From an uncultured Lachnospiraceae bacterium (GTDB lineage: Bacteria > Bacillota > Clostridia > Lachnospirales > Lachnospiraceae), in NCBI GenBank assembly GCA_900546325.1, contig URCR01000002.1, forward strand, positions 1 to 64,000: a stretch of DNA of 64,000 nt. Reading direction: 5' to 3'. The notes under the pieces are model-generated. The model was given only the letters and a program-made list of their open reading frames with translations, did no database searches and was not told the DNA's origin. Below are positions 40,280-49,831 of this stretch, one piece after another. The position numbers were made by a program, and so were the translations under genes. Each line of letters opens with the position of its first letter. The first letter of the stretch is position 1.

Positions 40280-43200
40280 TTACCTCCTTTCCCACGTTTT
40301 TAGCTGTTTTAACTGTTTCTTTGTATTTCTATATATTGCAAGGCTGTCAAGTGCCTTCGGGGATGTGTTGTACTGCTTAAACGTGATATTATTCACATTT
40401 TGTGTATTACCCGCGTAAGCCAGTTCCCTAGATTCCAGCAATGCAATTTTGCTAATCGCACTCTTCGTTGAGTTTTTTAAGTTTCCCGCAACTTCAAAAC
40501 CTACTTGTACTTTCTCCTGCAAATTGTCTTTTACTGTCGATAGTACACCAGTAGCCATTTTTCCGGCTTTTTTTACAACCGCTTTTGTTCCGTCTGCGAT
40601 TGCGTTTCCGAAGCCAGTGTCAAACATTTCTCCTAGCCAATATGCTTCTCGCGACGGCGAGTTTATATCTAAAACTCCTTCAATTCCGTCGATAATACCA
40701 CTCGCAAAACTCCTAACTTGATCGTACAGCCATCCAGCCGCGTCGCTGATACCGTTCCAAAGACCGGAAACAATATCCGATCCAATACTTAACATTTCTC
40801 CCGGCAAACTGCTTATTGTGCTTGTAATGTTGTTCACAAGATCGCGCCCGGCTTGCATGCCTTTTTGTGCCAAATCCATAGCGAACGAAGCCGCCCGGCT
40901 GATCGTATCTGATAAAAAGTCCCATACCCTGCCCGGCAGGCTTTGAACAAAATTCGTGACATTGCTCAAAAATTGCTGTCCAGCTTGTGACGCTTTACTT
41001 GCCATGTCACTGACAAATTGCCCTGCTTTTCCGATTGCATTAGATAAAAAGTCCCATACCCTGCCCGGCAACTGTGAGAAAAACTCAACCGTTCTCGAAA
41101 TAAAATTGCTCCCGGCTTCTGTCGCTTTTTGTATCATCGTCCGAACCCATTCGGTTGTCCGTGTGATTACATCCGTTAAAAACTCTTTGATTTTTGTCGG
41201 TAACTGCCTAAACCACTGTACCGCCGTATTGATAAAATTTGGAATGTCGACCGTAACAAAGTTGACGAGATTCATTCCCCATTCCGCAAATTTTCCGATG
41301 ATAAATCCTACCATATAGCCGATATAGTATGGAATTTGCTGGAAAAAGCTGATGACATTCGCGATCCATGCCGGAATTGTCGCCGTAAAAAATTCGATGA
41401 TTCCCGTCCACAAATTCGCAAATAACGTCTGTATATTTGTCACTAAATCAAAAAAGCTCGTTTTTACATTTGTCACAAAAGTTGTGATTGATGTCTGTAT
41501 CAATACAATAAAATTATAGATTGTTGTCGGAATTGTTACTGTAAAAAACGTTGTTATTGTTGTCGCAAAATTTGATAATGCTGTCGGAATCGTTTCCGTA
41601 AAAAAGACAGCAATCATTTCCGCTAATGCCGCCAGCATTTCCGGGATACTCTGTATCCCTTCCGACAGCATTGTAAAAAACTGTCTAAACTTCTCCGCCG
41701 CTTCTTCAAATCCCAACTTTTCAAGGATTGTTGCTCCGACCTCTCCAATCATTGCGACCAGTGTTCCGATTTTTTCCGTAAATCCGGCGATCAAATTTGT
41801 AAATAGGTCAAGGATTCCGTTAAATGCTTGTTCCCAATCGCCCGTAAACGCACCGACAAAAATATCTGTAAGTGCCAAAATCTGATTCAGTATCACGTCC
41901 ACCGTCGAAGCGATCAACTCAAATGTGCCAGTAAAAATTGGCGCGAGAATCTCACAAAACGACTGCCACGCGGCGGACATCATTTCCGTGAAACTGGAAA
42001 AATTAAATCCCAGCTCATTGATTTTGTTTACAAATTCGTCGCCAAATCCGGCAAACGATTCCTTGATCTGATTTACCGTATCTGTTATTTTCCCCCGAAA
42101 CTCGTCCGAGGTCTTCCACAGCGTCATAAACGCGGCGGCTAGTCCCGCCAGTGCCAGCGCAACAATTCCGAATGGATTCGCCGCCATGCTGACTTTTAAA
42201 AGGTCAAATGATTTTTTTACCCCGTCGATCAGCTTTTTAATTCCCATTGCTGTGGCAAGTGTGGCAAGCACCGCAACCACACCCATGATCGCAGATGATA
42301 CAGCTTCCAATGCCGCCGGATGCTCGACTAAGTATTTCAGCATTTCTTCCAGTTTTCCGGCGATCACGTCCACTGTTGGCGCGAGTTTATCAAGTGCTTT
42401 TGTTTTTAGATTTGTAAATGCTGTGTTGACCGGTTCGACCGCTTCCCCGAGCCGCGCTTGTGTCTCTTTCAATTCCAGTTCGGCTTCGTTTGCTTCCGTC
42501 ATACTCCCAGTCAGCTCGTCATAGGTCTGTTTACTTTCTCCGTATCGGTCATTTAACGTCTTCGCGATCAGTTCCGCCCGCGCTTTCGTGTCGTTCGTCT
42601 GCTCTAATTTCTCGTTAAACGCATCTTCACTGATTCCCGCCCAGTTCAGAGCGTCCGCCAGTGATCCGGTTACTTTTCCGACTTGTGCTGTCTCATTGAT
42701 ACTCTCTGTCAAACTCTCAATCGGAATCGAATCGCCGTAGGCACTCCACACCCCGATTGCGCTGTCTACAATACTGCTTACCGTTTCCGTAGATGCCCCG
42801 ATTCCCATGAGGTTTGTAATCGCATTGACAGCCATCTGATCGTCTTTTAAATACCCGTATAACTCTTTGTACTTTTCTTTTGCAAAGTCAATCGAGTAGC
42901 CAAATGTATTCGCGGAGCCTTCCAGCTTCGCGGTCATCTGCCGGTATTCTGCCGTTGCATCACTCAATTCAAACAGCGATCCGACAAACTCCCCAACTTT
43001 TGAAATCGCCGTTTCGATTGCCTTCGATGTTAAATCCGCGATCGCGCCTTTCATAATCGTAAAGCCGTCTTCCGCTTTTTCTGCACTGTTTCCGGTCTTT
43101 TCCAGTGAGTCCGCGAGCTGTTCCGCTTCGCTTTCTACTTCATTCAGTTTGCTTTTATTTTGATTCAAGCTCCCGTTTAGTTCTTTGATCCGACCCGCTA

Positions 43201-44095
43201 ACTGTTCCGCTTCATTTGCGCTTTTTCCTTGCTCCAATACTACGCTTGCATATTCATTTTTGAGACTTTGCAATTCGCTTTCTTGCGTGGAAATCGTGCT
43301 TTTCAGCTTGTCCATTGCATTTCCCGTTTTGTCCGCGCTGTCTCCCACTTCTTGCATTGCACTTGTAAGCTGATTTGTTTCGTTTTCTACTTCGTTTAGC
43401 GCGCTTTTGTTCTGATTCAAGTTCCCGTTTAACGCTCTGATTCGGCTTGCAAGCTGTTGCGCTTCTTCCGAGCTTTTCCCTTGTTCTAAAACTACATTTG
43501 CATATTCGTTTTTTAAGCTCTTCAATTCACTTTCTTGTTCAGATATTGTGCTTTTTAGCTTGTTCATCGCACTTTCTGACTGCGCATTTTCTTCTTGCAA
43601 TTCGTTCAGTTTCTGCGTGTATTTCCCGACTTCTTTCTGTGTCTTATTAATCGCGCTCTCTTGATTCATGATTGCAATATTGAGCTTTTCCGCCGCATTC
43701 ATGCTCGCTTGCTGTTTTCGCTCTGCTTCCGCGATTTGTTTGTTCAATTCCTGCACTTTTTCAGATTCTTTGCCGTACTGCTCGATCGCACTTTGTTTCT
43801 GTGCTTTCAGATCGTCAATTTCATCCGCGTATTTTCTTACAGAGTCGACATTTGAATTGTAATCATTTTTCAGATTTGCCAGCTTTGTTTTCTGTGCTTC
43901 CAGCACCGTGTTTAACTGCTTAATTTTCGCGCTTACCCCGTCCGTCGACGTCGCCCAGTTATCCATCGCACTCGATGACTTTTTAAACTCTGCATTTGCC
44001 AACTGGATGCTCTTTTTCGCTTGCGCTGTCGAGCTTTTCAGCTCCTCAATGTCGACCTCGTATTTGACACCATAAACACTTTCTTTATCTGCCAC
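40280..44095 (-). CDS. tail tape measure protein
   Basis: 1271 aa, GTG start after GGAGGTGGAAAA. Long coiled-coil N-terminus (two copies of a KLKSTIS.QESEL.SLKNEYA unit, about 185-300), tape-measure core, hydrophobic segments (ALEAVSSAIMGVVAVLATLA), and repeated modules with GRVWDFLSNAI / LPGRVWDFLSDT. Sets tail length of prophage B. Confidence 0.9.
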   Translation of the reverse strand: MADKESVYGVKYEVDIEELKSSTAQAKKSIQLANAEFKKSSSAMDNWATSTDGVSAKIKQLNTVLEAQKTKLANLKNDYNSNVDSVRKYADEIDDLKAQKQSAIEQYGKESEKVQELNKQIAEAERKQQASMNAAEKLNIAIMNQESAINKTQKEVGKYTQKLNELQEENAQSESAMNKLKSTISEQESELKSLKNEYANVVLEQGKSSEEAQQLASRIRALNGNLNQNKSALNEVENETNQLTSAMQEVGDSADKTGNAMDKLKSTISTQESELQSLKNEYASVVLEQGKSANEAEQLAGRIKELNGSLNQNKSKLNEVESEAEQLADSLEKTGNSAEKAEDGFTIMKGAIADLTSKAIETAISKVGEFVGSLFELSDATAEYRQMTAKLEGSANTFGYSIDFAKEKYKELYGYLKDDQMAVNAITNLMGIGASTETVSSIVDSAIGVWSAYGDSIPIESLTESINETAQVGKVTGSLADALNWAGISEDAFNEKLEQTNDTKARAELIAKTLNDRYGESKQTYDELTGSMTEANEAELELKETQARLGEAVEPVNTAFTNLKTKALDKLAPTVDVIAGKLEEMLKYLVEHPAALEAVSSAIMGVVAVLATLATAMGIKKLIDGVKKSFDLLKVSMAANPFGIVALALAGLAAAFMTLWKTSDEFRGKITDTVNQIKESFAGFGDEFVNKINELGFNFSSFTEMMSAAWQSFCEILAPIFTGTFELIASTVDVILNQILALTDIFVGAFTGDWEQAFNGILDLFTNLIAGFTEKIGTLVAMIGEVGATILEKLGFEEAAEKFRQFFTMLSEGIQSIPEMLAALAEMIAVFFTETIPTALSNFATTITTFFTVTIPTTIYNFIVLIQTSITTFVTNVKTSFFDLVTNIQTLFANLWTGIIEFFTATIPAWIANVISFFQQIPYYIGYMVGFIIGKFAEWGMNLVNFVTVDIPNFINTAVQWFRQLPTKIKEFLTDVITRTTEWVRTMIQKATEAGSNFISRTVEFFSQLPGRVWDFLSNAIGKAGQFVSDMASKASQAGQQFLSNVTNFVQSLPGRVWDFLSDTISRAASFAMDLAQKGMQAGRDLVNNITSTISSLPGEMLSIGSDIVSGLWNGISDAAGWLYDQVRSFASGIIDGIEGVLDINSPSREAYWLGEMFDTGFGNAIADGTKAVVKKAGKMATGVLSTVKDNLQEKVQVGFEVAGNLKNSTKSAISKIALLESRELAYAGNTQNVNNITFKQYNTSPKALDSLAIYRNTKKQLKQLKTWERR

Positions 44096-44106
44096 TTTTC
44101 CACCTC

Positions 44107-44702
44107 CTATTCTGTCACGTTGATTCTATATTTTTTCTTTCCGCCGGTTACACTCTGACCCCTCTGATCATTTTCTTGTCGTCCTGCATATGTATTTAGA
44201 TTTTTTATAAGTTTAAATACTTCCACTGCTCTATATTCATCCAGCGCAAGTGGATCAAGTGCCGGAAAACGTTCGCACAAAAGCACTTCAATTTCAAAAA
44301 TTAAATCCAAAAGGGAAGCGTCGCCGCTCCCCTTTTCTAGTTTTTTGAGTTTCCGCCGCCGATAATTCCGATTGTCGCGATCGAATATTTACCAAGATCA
44401 ATGACCACACGCACGACTTCGTCAACATGTGTGTCAAGATATTCCTCGTCAGTCAGTCCCGGGAACACGTCTTTCATTAATTCCTGCACTTGTCCATAGC
44501 TTCGCATTACAAACCTGCTTACAATTTCGATTAATTTTGCATTGCTTTCCGTTCCTTTTGTGGTCAAAAGTTCTGCCAGCTTGTCAAGCTCAAATGTTTC
44601 GATGATCTGTTTGAGCTGTCTCATTCTGATTGAGTAGCTCTGTCTTGTGTATTCCTTCACAACTTCGTCCAGTTCGTTGTAAATATTTAATTTTAATTGC
44701 AT
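44107..44702 (-). CDS. tail assembly chaperone, -1 frameshift form
   Basis: Classic slippery heptamer A-AAA-AAC (44346-44340) directly before the stop of the short form (TCA AAA AAC TAG). A -1 slip reads TCA AAA AAA CTA GAA, joining SKKLEKGSGDASLLDLIFEI ... KKYRINVTE, ending at 44107. This is the gpGT-type extension. Confidence 0.88.
44337..44702 (-). CDS. tail assembly chaperone, short form
   Basis: 121 aa, ATG after AGGAGTAAAGAAAC. QLKQIIETFELDKLAELLTT, VMRSYGQVQELMKDVFPGLT. 0-frame ends GGGNSKN at TAG 44337. gpG-like position between tail tube and tape measure. Confidence 0.8.
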   Translation of the reverse strand: MQLKLNIYNELDEVVKEYTRQSYSIRMRQLKQIIETFELDKLAELLTTKGTESNAKLIEIVSRFVMRSYGQVQELMKDVFPGLTDEEYLDTHVDEVVRVVIDLGKYSIATIGIIGGGNSKN

Positions 44703-44721
44703 GTTTCTTTACTCCTTTTTC

Positions 44722-45327
44722 CTATTTTTTTGTTTCCCTTGCCGCCGCTACCGCGTCCGGATCATAGACTTTCTCGAAGAATTTTTCTTCCGTGATCGTT
44801 TCGCTCGCTTTTACTTTAATAAATTTTAACGGTTTGTTGTCTGCGCTTGTAAATTTGTGCTGTGTATAAATGGATGACGCTTCCCACTCAAGATTTGTCG
44901 TTTCTGTTCCGTCATCTTTGGTATTATGCTTTTCGGCTCCGCCCGTGATTTTGTTTTTATAAATCCAGTAAAGCCATTCCTGCCCGTCTGTGTCTTCTCC
45001 GATGAATCCGATCGCTACATAAGGCTTGTTTGCCGGTGTCCCGAAGTAAATTCCTTTCGCTTCGTCATGCTTTCTTCCTTCGATTTTTGCTTTTACCGCA
45101 TCTTCCAGCACCGAAGTAGTCAAGCTGTATGTATCGGCTCCTTCCGCTGTTACTGTAATCGCCGCTTGATTGTCGTAATATTCCGTTGATGTACTTTCTT
45201 CGGATTCTCCTTCGATCGCCCTTACTCCCGCAAACGCAACCGGTGTATCATATTCAAGTGCTTCGTCCGTGTCTGTTACTAAGGTTGCAATCATTAATTT
45301 TCTTACACCACGTAAATTTTTAAACAT
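44722..45327 (-). CDS. major tail protein
   Basis: 201 aa, ATG start. MFKNLRGVRKLMIATLVTDT, TPVAFAGVRAIEGESEESTS, KGIYFGTPANKPYVAIGF, EKFFEKVYDPDAVAAA: phi13-type major tail tube. Same family as the AGG-initiated protein of prophage A (8927) but begins with ATG. Confidence 0.85.
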   Translation of the reverse strand: MFKNLRGVRKLMIATLVTDTDEALEYDTPVAFAGVRAIEGESEESTSTEYYDNQAAITVTAEGADTYSLTTSVLEDAVKAKIEGRKHDEAKGIYFGTPANKPYVAIGFIGEDTDGQEWLYWIYKNKITGGAEKHNTKDDGTETTNLEWEASSIYTQHKFTSADNKPLKFIKVKASETITEEKFFEKVYDPDAVAAARETKK

Positions 45328-45673
45328 TGTCTTTCTCCTTTTCTATAAATCTCGCTTTTATGCTTCTTCCCGAATGACTTTTTGAATCGCTGTATATGTC
45401 TTCGCCCTTCCCCGGCACGATCCAGCCTTTCGAGATCAATAATCTTTTTGCTTCTAACAGCGCGTTCACGGCAAGGCGAGGATCAACGGAATAGAAATCA
45501 ATCGTAAATTCCCATATGCACTGTTTTTCTACGTTGTCGTAGTATTCCGATGATGTTTCATCATTCCAAATGGTAAAAAAGTGATCCGGGTACGCTTCGC
45601 CGTCTGTGATTGATCCCTGCTCATACACTTCATAGCCCAAACTTTCCAGCTCTTTCCACAGTGTCTCTTTCAT
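45320..45673 (-). CDS. tail terminator-like protein
   Basis: 117 aa from ATG 45673 (GGGGGATCAG precedes). LWKELESLGYEVYEQGSITD, DHFFTIWNDETSSEYYDN, SVDPRLAVNALLEAKRLLIS. Size and position fit the tail completion protein (DUF806-like). Overlaps both neighbours. Confidence 0.68.
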   Translation of the reverse strand: MKETLWKELESLGYEVYEQGSITDGEAYPDHFFTIWNDETSSEYYDNVEKQCIWEFTIDFYSVDPRLAVNALLEAKRLLISKGWIVPGKGEDIYSDSKSHSGRSIKARFIEKEKDNV

Positions 45674-46068
45674 CTGATCCCCCTTTCCCACGCACTTTTT
45701 AAGGCTTTTTTCATAGCCGCTTTTATTTTCTTGTTGCTCTTAATTTTTTGAACATATTTGACCGGTCTTTGCTTCGGTGTCCCGCGATCAAGGAAGATTG
45801 CCGCAAGTCCGCCTTTTTTAACATCAAAGCCAGTTTGTAGCGTTACTTTTTCTCCGTCATACTCCGCTTTTTTATGTACAAGCGATTCTTCTGTTAGTCC
45901 CGAATATCTATGATCGTCTATTACATCTTTATATTCTTCGTAAGATGCTTTTTCCACTTCGTCCAATGCTTCCGCAACTCGTTCCGGCACATTTTCTCCG
46001 ATCTTTTCCAAGTCTCGAATGATGTCATCGTATCCAGTCAATGTGATTTTGCAATTAGGTTTTCCCAT
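45670..46068 (-). CDS. HK97 gp10-like joining protein
   Basis: 132 aa. ITLTGYDDIIRDLEKIGENV, then TGFDVKKGGLAAIFLDRGTP KQRPVKY: gp10/minor capsid family. ATG; overlaps both neighbours. Confidence 0.8.
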   Translation of the reverse strand: MGKPNCKITLTGYDDIIRDLEKIGENVPERVAEALDEVEKASYEEYKDVIDDHRYSGLTEESLVHKKAEYDGEKVTLQTGFDVKKGGLAAIFLDRGTPKQRPVKYVQKIKSNKKIKAAMKKALKSAWERGIR

Positions 46069-46405
46069 TCGTCCCCCTTAATCGTTCTGCTTTAAATTTT
46101 AAAAACTGGTGTCGGTATTCAATGTCTTCCGGTTCTCCCATCACGCTAAACACCTTCCCATCTTCCAGTCTTTTCAGTCGGCTGTCGCTTCGGATGTCCG
46201 GTCTGTACCATGTTTCGATATTCGCCGTGTCTCTTATGCTCAAGATTCCGTTTTCTGTGCTTTCCGTACCCCCGAAACTCAAGAACGAGCAGTTGATCTG
46301 ATCGCCAGTTTCGGGGTACGTTGCCACATTTTTTCCTTGTATCTTTTCGTAGGTCGGATTTAAGAGCATGAAAGCCACCGTGAACGGTTTTGTCGGTCTA
46401 TACAT
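46055..46405 (-). CDS. head-tail adaptor
   Basis: 116 aa. MYRPTKPFTVAFMLLNPTYE, ESTENGILSIRDTANIETWY, FSVMGEPEDIEYRHQFLKFK: phage head-tail stopper-type protein. ATG; overlaps neighbours by 8-14 nt. Confidence 0.7.
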   Translation of the reverse strand: MYRPTKPFTVAFMLLNPTYEKIQGKNVATYPETGDQINCSFLSFGGTESTENGILSIRDTANIETWYRPDIRSDSRLKRLEDGKVFSVMGEPEDIEYRHQFLKFKAERLRGTNGKT

Positions 46406-46676
46406 TTTCTGTCACATCCTCATAACTTAATTTGATACAACGCTCAACAAAATAAGGGGAGTGCACGACCTTGCCGCTTGTGTTTGTCCAAATATCATTT
46501 AAACCGATCGCGACCGCTCCGATCGCTTTCTCGCTCATTGCGATTGCGCGATGCACACCGCTGTCGATCATATCTTCGATGACTTCCGCGACTAAGATTT
46601 TCAAGGTTTCGTCTTGATACGTTCCTTCTATTCCAATCGCTTTTTTTACCTTCTCAAGATATTTGTACTCTTCCAT
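46398..46676 (-). CDS. head-tail connector (gp6-like)
   Basis: 92 aa. EYKYLEKVKKAIGIEGTYQD, VAEVIEDMIDSGVHRAIAM, AVAIGLNDIWTN: DNA-packaging connector family. ATG. Confidence 0.72.
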   Translation of the reverse strand: MEEYKYLEKVKKAIGIEGTYQDETLKILVAEVIEDMIDSGVHRAIAMSEKAIGAVAIGLNDIWTNTSGKVVHSPYFVERCIKLSYEDVTENV

Positions 46677-46725
46677 GTTCCCTCCCCTTATTGCTCTGTC
46701 TTTGCCTTTGTTCTTCCTTTTTTAG

Positions 46726-47955
46726 TTAGTCTGTCTTTTTTTTTAATCTCAAAAAGCCGTCCTGCTTGATGACGTTACCTCCGACAAACACGGAAGCACG
46801 GAAGCAGATCATACCCTGCTTAAACTTAAAGTCGCTTGACTCTACGATTTCCACCGGCGAGAATGTTGACATCTTATAGGATTTTAAATCTCCGTATGCC
46901 ATGACAAACTCTCCTGCCCCCGCTGTCGCAAAGTCTTTTACATTGCTGTTAATCACATACGGGATTGTGTTGATTGTCTTTTTCTTCAGATCAATGTCAT
47001 AAGCTGGATCGCCGTTTGCTTTCTTGACTTCTCTTAACTCTTTCAGTGTCTTTTTATTCAAGATCAGTGCCGCTTCTGTTTCCACGTCCTCGTCTCCGCC
47101 GTAATTAAACACGGCAGTATTCAGCGTGTTGATGTCGATCGCAGAGATTTCCACGTCTTTTCCTGCGTCGATTGCGACTGGACTTGCAAAGATACCTGTG
47201 ATCTGTTTTGATCCAGTTCCGCCAAGTGCTTGCTGTGACAATTTCTTTTTCAGCGCGATCTCACACGCTTCCTGCACCTTTCGTGCGTAATCAATGTTTG
47301 GTAGCTTTTTCACTTCTTCGCTGATTTCTGCATATGCGGTCACTTTGATTTTGTTGATCGGTGCATACCCAAATGTTGGCTCTGTTTCGGTGTAGTCTGC
47401 ACCCTCTTCCGTGATTCCACCCGTTCCGTATGATTTCACATACGCTTCCTCGTAGCTTTCCCCGCCGTTCAGATTGTCGGAAGCCACTTGATCAACCAAT
47501 GTTGAAACCGGTGTAAACGTATCATTCAGCACATTTCCAGTATGCTTTGGAAGTACAAGATTGCTGGAGCTTACCGTCACACTTCTTTTCTCTTTTAATG
47601 CTTTTCCTCTTGCTTCTAACTCTTTGTTCAGCTCTTTTTCTCTTTCTTCAAATTCATTTGTCATTGTTCCAATTCCTAAGCCGTATGTACCGCGCATGAT
47701 TAACGATCTTTGTGCTGTGCTGCCGTCGTCTTTTCCGTCTGTGCCGCCATCGTCTCCCGCGCCGTCTTCGTCTGCTTTCTCTAAAATCTTTTCAGCTTCT
47801 TCCAGTTCTTCTCTTACTTTTTTCAGAGTTTCTCCGATCTGCGCGCGCTCTTCTTTGTTGTCGCACTCGATCATCGAGTTTTGCAAGTTTTCCACCTGCG
47901 CTCTTTTTTCCTCGACCTGCTTTTCCAAAAATTCTCTCACTTCTTTGTTGTTCAC
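46726..47955 (-). CDS. HK97-type major capsid protein
   Basis: 409 aa. N-terminal coiled-coil scaffold (NNKEVREFLEKQVEEKRAQV), linker with Gly/Asp, then HK97 core (LPKHTGNVLNDTFTPVSTLV, KPNIDYARKVQEACEIALKK-type region, VIEQ-like KQDGFLRLK). ATG start, overlaps the protease by 4 nt. Confidence 0.88.
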   Translation of the reverse strand: MNNKEVREFLEKQVEEKRAQVENLQNSMIECDNKEERAQIGETLKKVREELEEAEKILEKADEDGAGDDGGTDGKDDGSTAQRSLIMRGTYGLGIGTMTNEFEEREKELNKELEARGKALKEKRSVTVSSSNLVLPKHTGNVLNDTFTPVSTLVDQVASDNLNGGESYEEAYVKSYGTGGITEEGADYTETEPTFGYAPINKIKVTAYAEISEEVKKLPNIDYARKVQEACEIALKKKLSQQALGGTGSKQITGIFASPVAIDAGKDVEISAIDINTLNTAVFNYGGDEDVETEAALILNKKTLKELREVKKANGDPAYDIDLKKKTINTIPYVINSNVKDFATAGAGEFVMAYGDLKSYKMSTFSPVEIVESSDFKFKQGMICFRASVFVGGNVIKQDGFLRLKKKTD

Positions 47956-48596
47956 TTTTTTGTTCCTCCATACATCATCAAAATTTGTCTTGTTTCAAAA
48001 CTTAATTTACTGTCATTCTCCAATGACTTTTTGCGCTTCTCACTCTCCAGCGTTTCCCGCAATTTCTCCAAATTGTTTTTGTCTCGCGCATATATTTCGG
48101 TGTCTTCGTATGCCGGGAATGTTACCGCCGACACCTCTACAACACTAAATATACTTTTGATCCTTCGGGTAGGCTTTTCGCTTTCCAGCTCTTCCCACTC
48201 CTCGTCACTGATCGAAAACATGAAGCTCATTCCCGTGATGTCGCCGCGCTGGATTGCGCTGTATAGGTTTCTTGCTTCCGTATTGTTTTCCACGTCCAAA
48301 TAAACCCGGATTTTCATCCCCTCGTCATCTACAATTAATTGCATTGTCGAGTTTTCATTGTTTCTTCTCGATCGTGCGAGTGGGATTTTACTAATATCGT
48401 GATTCACGAGGAATCGAACATCTGTCAAGTCCGTTTCTGCCAGCGCACCGGCTTCGATCACTTCGTTGCACCATCCCAAATCCGTCATAGAATCATAGAT
48501 GATTGCCCTTCCTTCGATCATGTATCGTTGTGCTTCGTCCTGCTCTGCCCGCATTTCAAAATTGTAAGACCGGCTTGTCAATTCTTTGTTTGCCAT
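47952..48596 (-). CDS. HK97 prohead protease (U35)
   Basis: 214 aa. SRSYNFEMRAEQDEAQRYMI, EGRAIIYDSMTDLGWCNEVI, VRFLVNHDISKIPLARSRR (catalytic His region), GDITGMSFMFSISDEEWEEL (Ser region), VSAVTFPAYEDTEIYAR: U35 protease. Starts ATG in an AATGGCA context, showing that this sequence is not converted to AGG in prophage B. Confidence 0.9.
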   Translation of the reverse strand: MANKELTSRSYNFEMRAEQDEAQRYMIEGRAIIYDSMTDLGWCNEVIEAGALAETDLTDVRFLVNHDISKIPLARSRRNNENSTMQLIVDDEGMKIRVYLDVENNTEARNLYSAIQRGDITGMSFMFSISDEEWEELESEKPTRRIKSIFSVVEVSAVTFPAYEDTEIYARDKNNLEKLRETLESEKRKKSLENDSKLSFETRQILMMYGGTKK

Positions 48597-49822
48597 TATC
48601 CTGCCACCTCCTTACTTTTCTGATCTTTTAACTGCACTTTGTTCGCAATTTCCACATTTACATAATTGAGCGACTGCATCCGCACCCCTTCCAGTTCCTC
48701 AAGAGGTTCTAAACCGATCGACATTCTTTTCTCATTACTGTAAAGCTCCCCGGCATCCCCAAGAATCCGCAATGCTTCCAATACTTGCGAAGTGTTCATA
48801 AATATAAGCTCTTTCGGAAGGAATATGATTTCATTCCCCGTTTGCTTCTCACGTTCCGTGAATAGTGTCTTTGTAAACGCTTGTGAAATTGCAATAATTA
48901 AAGGCTCGAGTTTCTTTTGGTAAAATGCTTCATACTGCTCTTTTGTATAATCTCCGGTCAATATTGCCATGCTTACCCCGAAAGTCCTTAAAATCCTTTC
49001 GTCGATAAATTTCAGCGTGTCCGCATCTACGATCTGTATTTTTTTCGTGATCGGGATATAGTCTGACTTCCCGTCTACTCCCAAAATCCCCGACTCATTG
49101 TTTTTTAACTTTTCGTTAAAATCCGCAACCATTTTTTCGACTTTTTCTCTGTCCATGATCCCGCCGCTTTTAATGATTCCGTTTACATTAAAAGAGGATT
49201 TCATCGCTTTCAGTGCCCCTTCCAGCATGTTTTCATTCATTGACAAGAGCTTTAAAAGCGCATCATTGTCCGGCTGTCCCTTTTCGTTTCCTCCTAAAAA
49301 ATCATTAAAAGAAAACTTATATCGAATATGGATCACATCGCTGTACGGCAATGTAAATTCTTGCATGTTTTTAAACCGCATTCTTATGAACAGCATCCCG
49401 GTGTCGTCTTCCAAAAAATCCACATATCGTGGCTGTAACGGGTATAAAGCTGTATATTGCTTTGTAATTTTCCCGTCTTTTCCTTTCACTTCCCGGTACA
49501 CTGGATAAATGAGCGAGTTATAATTTAAAAACAGATTCCAAATGATCTTTGACATAAAATCACTTCTTGTCATTAATTCGTTCGGATTGTCCAGCACTTC
49601 TTTAATCGAATCTCTGACCGGCACTCTGTCTCTGTCCTTTCTCCGTATGTGGTGCGGTGTCAGTTTCGTCATTTCCGACACGATGCAATCGACGACGGAC
49701 TGCACAATGTCGCTTGCATATATGTTATCGCCAAACTGTGAGAAAATAGGCTGTCCACTATTCAACATGTGAGCGTATCGCAAACCGTTTATTTTATTTT
49801 TTAATTTGTCAAATAAGCCCAT
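48596..49822 (-). CDS. portal protein
   Basis: 408 aa. MGLFDKLKNKINGLRYAHML, SDIVQSVVDCIVSEMTKLTP, DVIHIRYKFSFNDFLGGNEK, REKQTGNEIIFLPKELIFMN: HK97-type portal. ATG after GGAGGTTGT. ATG-initiated counterpart to the AGG portal of prophage A. Confidence 0.9.
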   Translation of the reverse strand: MGLFDKLKNKINGLRYAHMLNSGQPIFSQFGDNIYASDIVQSVVDCIVSEMTKLTPHHIRRKDRDRVPVRDSIKEVLDNPNELMTRSDFMSKIIWNLFLNYNSLIYPVYREVKGKDGKITKQYTALYPLQPRYVDFLEDDTGMLFIRMRFKNMQEFTLPYSDVIHIRYKFSFNDFLGGNEKGQPDNDALLKLLSMNENMLEGALKAMKSSFNVNGIIKSGGIMDREKVEKMVADFNEKLKNNESGILGVDGKSDYIPITKKIQIVDADTLKFIDERILRTFGVSMAILTGDYTKEQYEAFYQKKLEPLIIAISQAFTKTLFTEREKQTGNEIIFLPKELIFMNTSQVLEALRILGDAGELYSNEKRMSIGLEPLEELEGVRMQSLNYVNVEIANKVQLKDQKSKEVAG

Positions 49823-49831
49823 ACAACCTCC

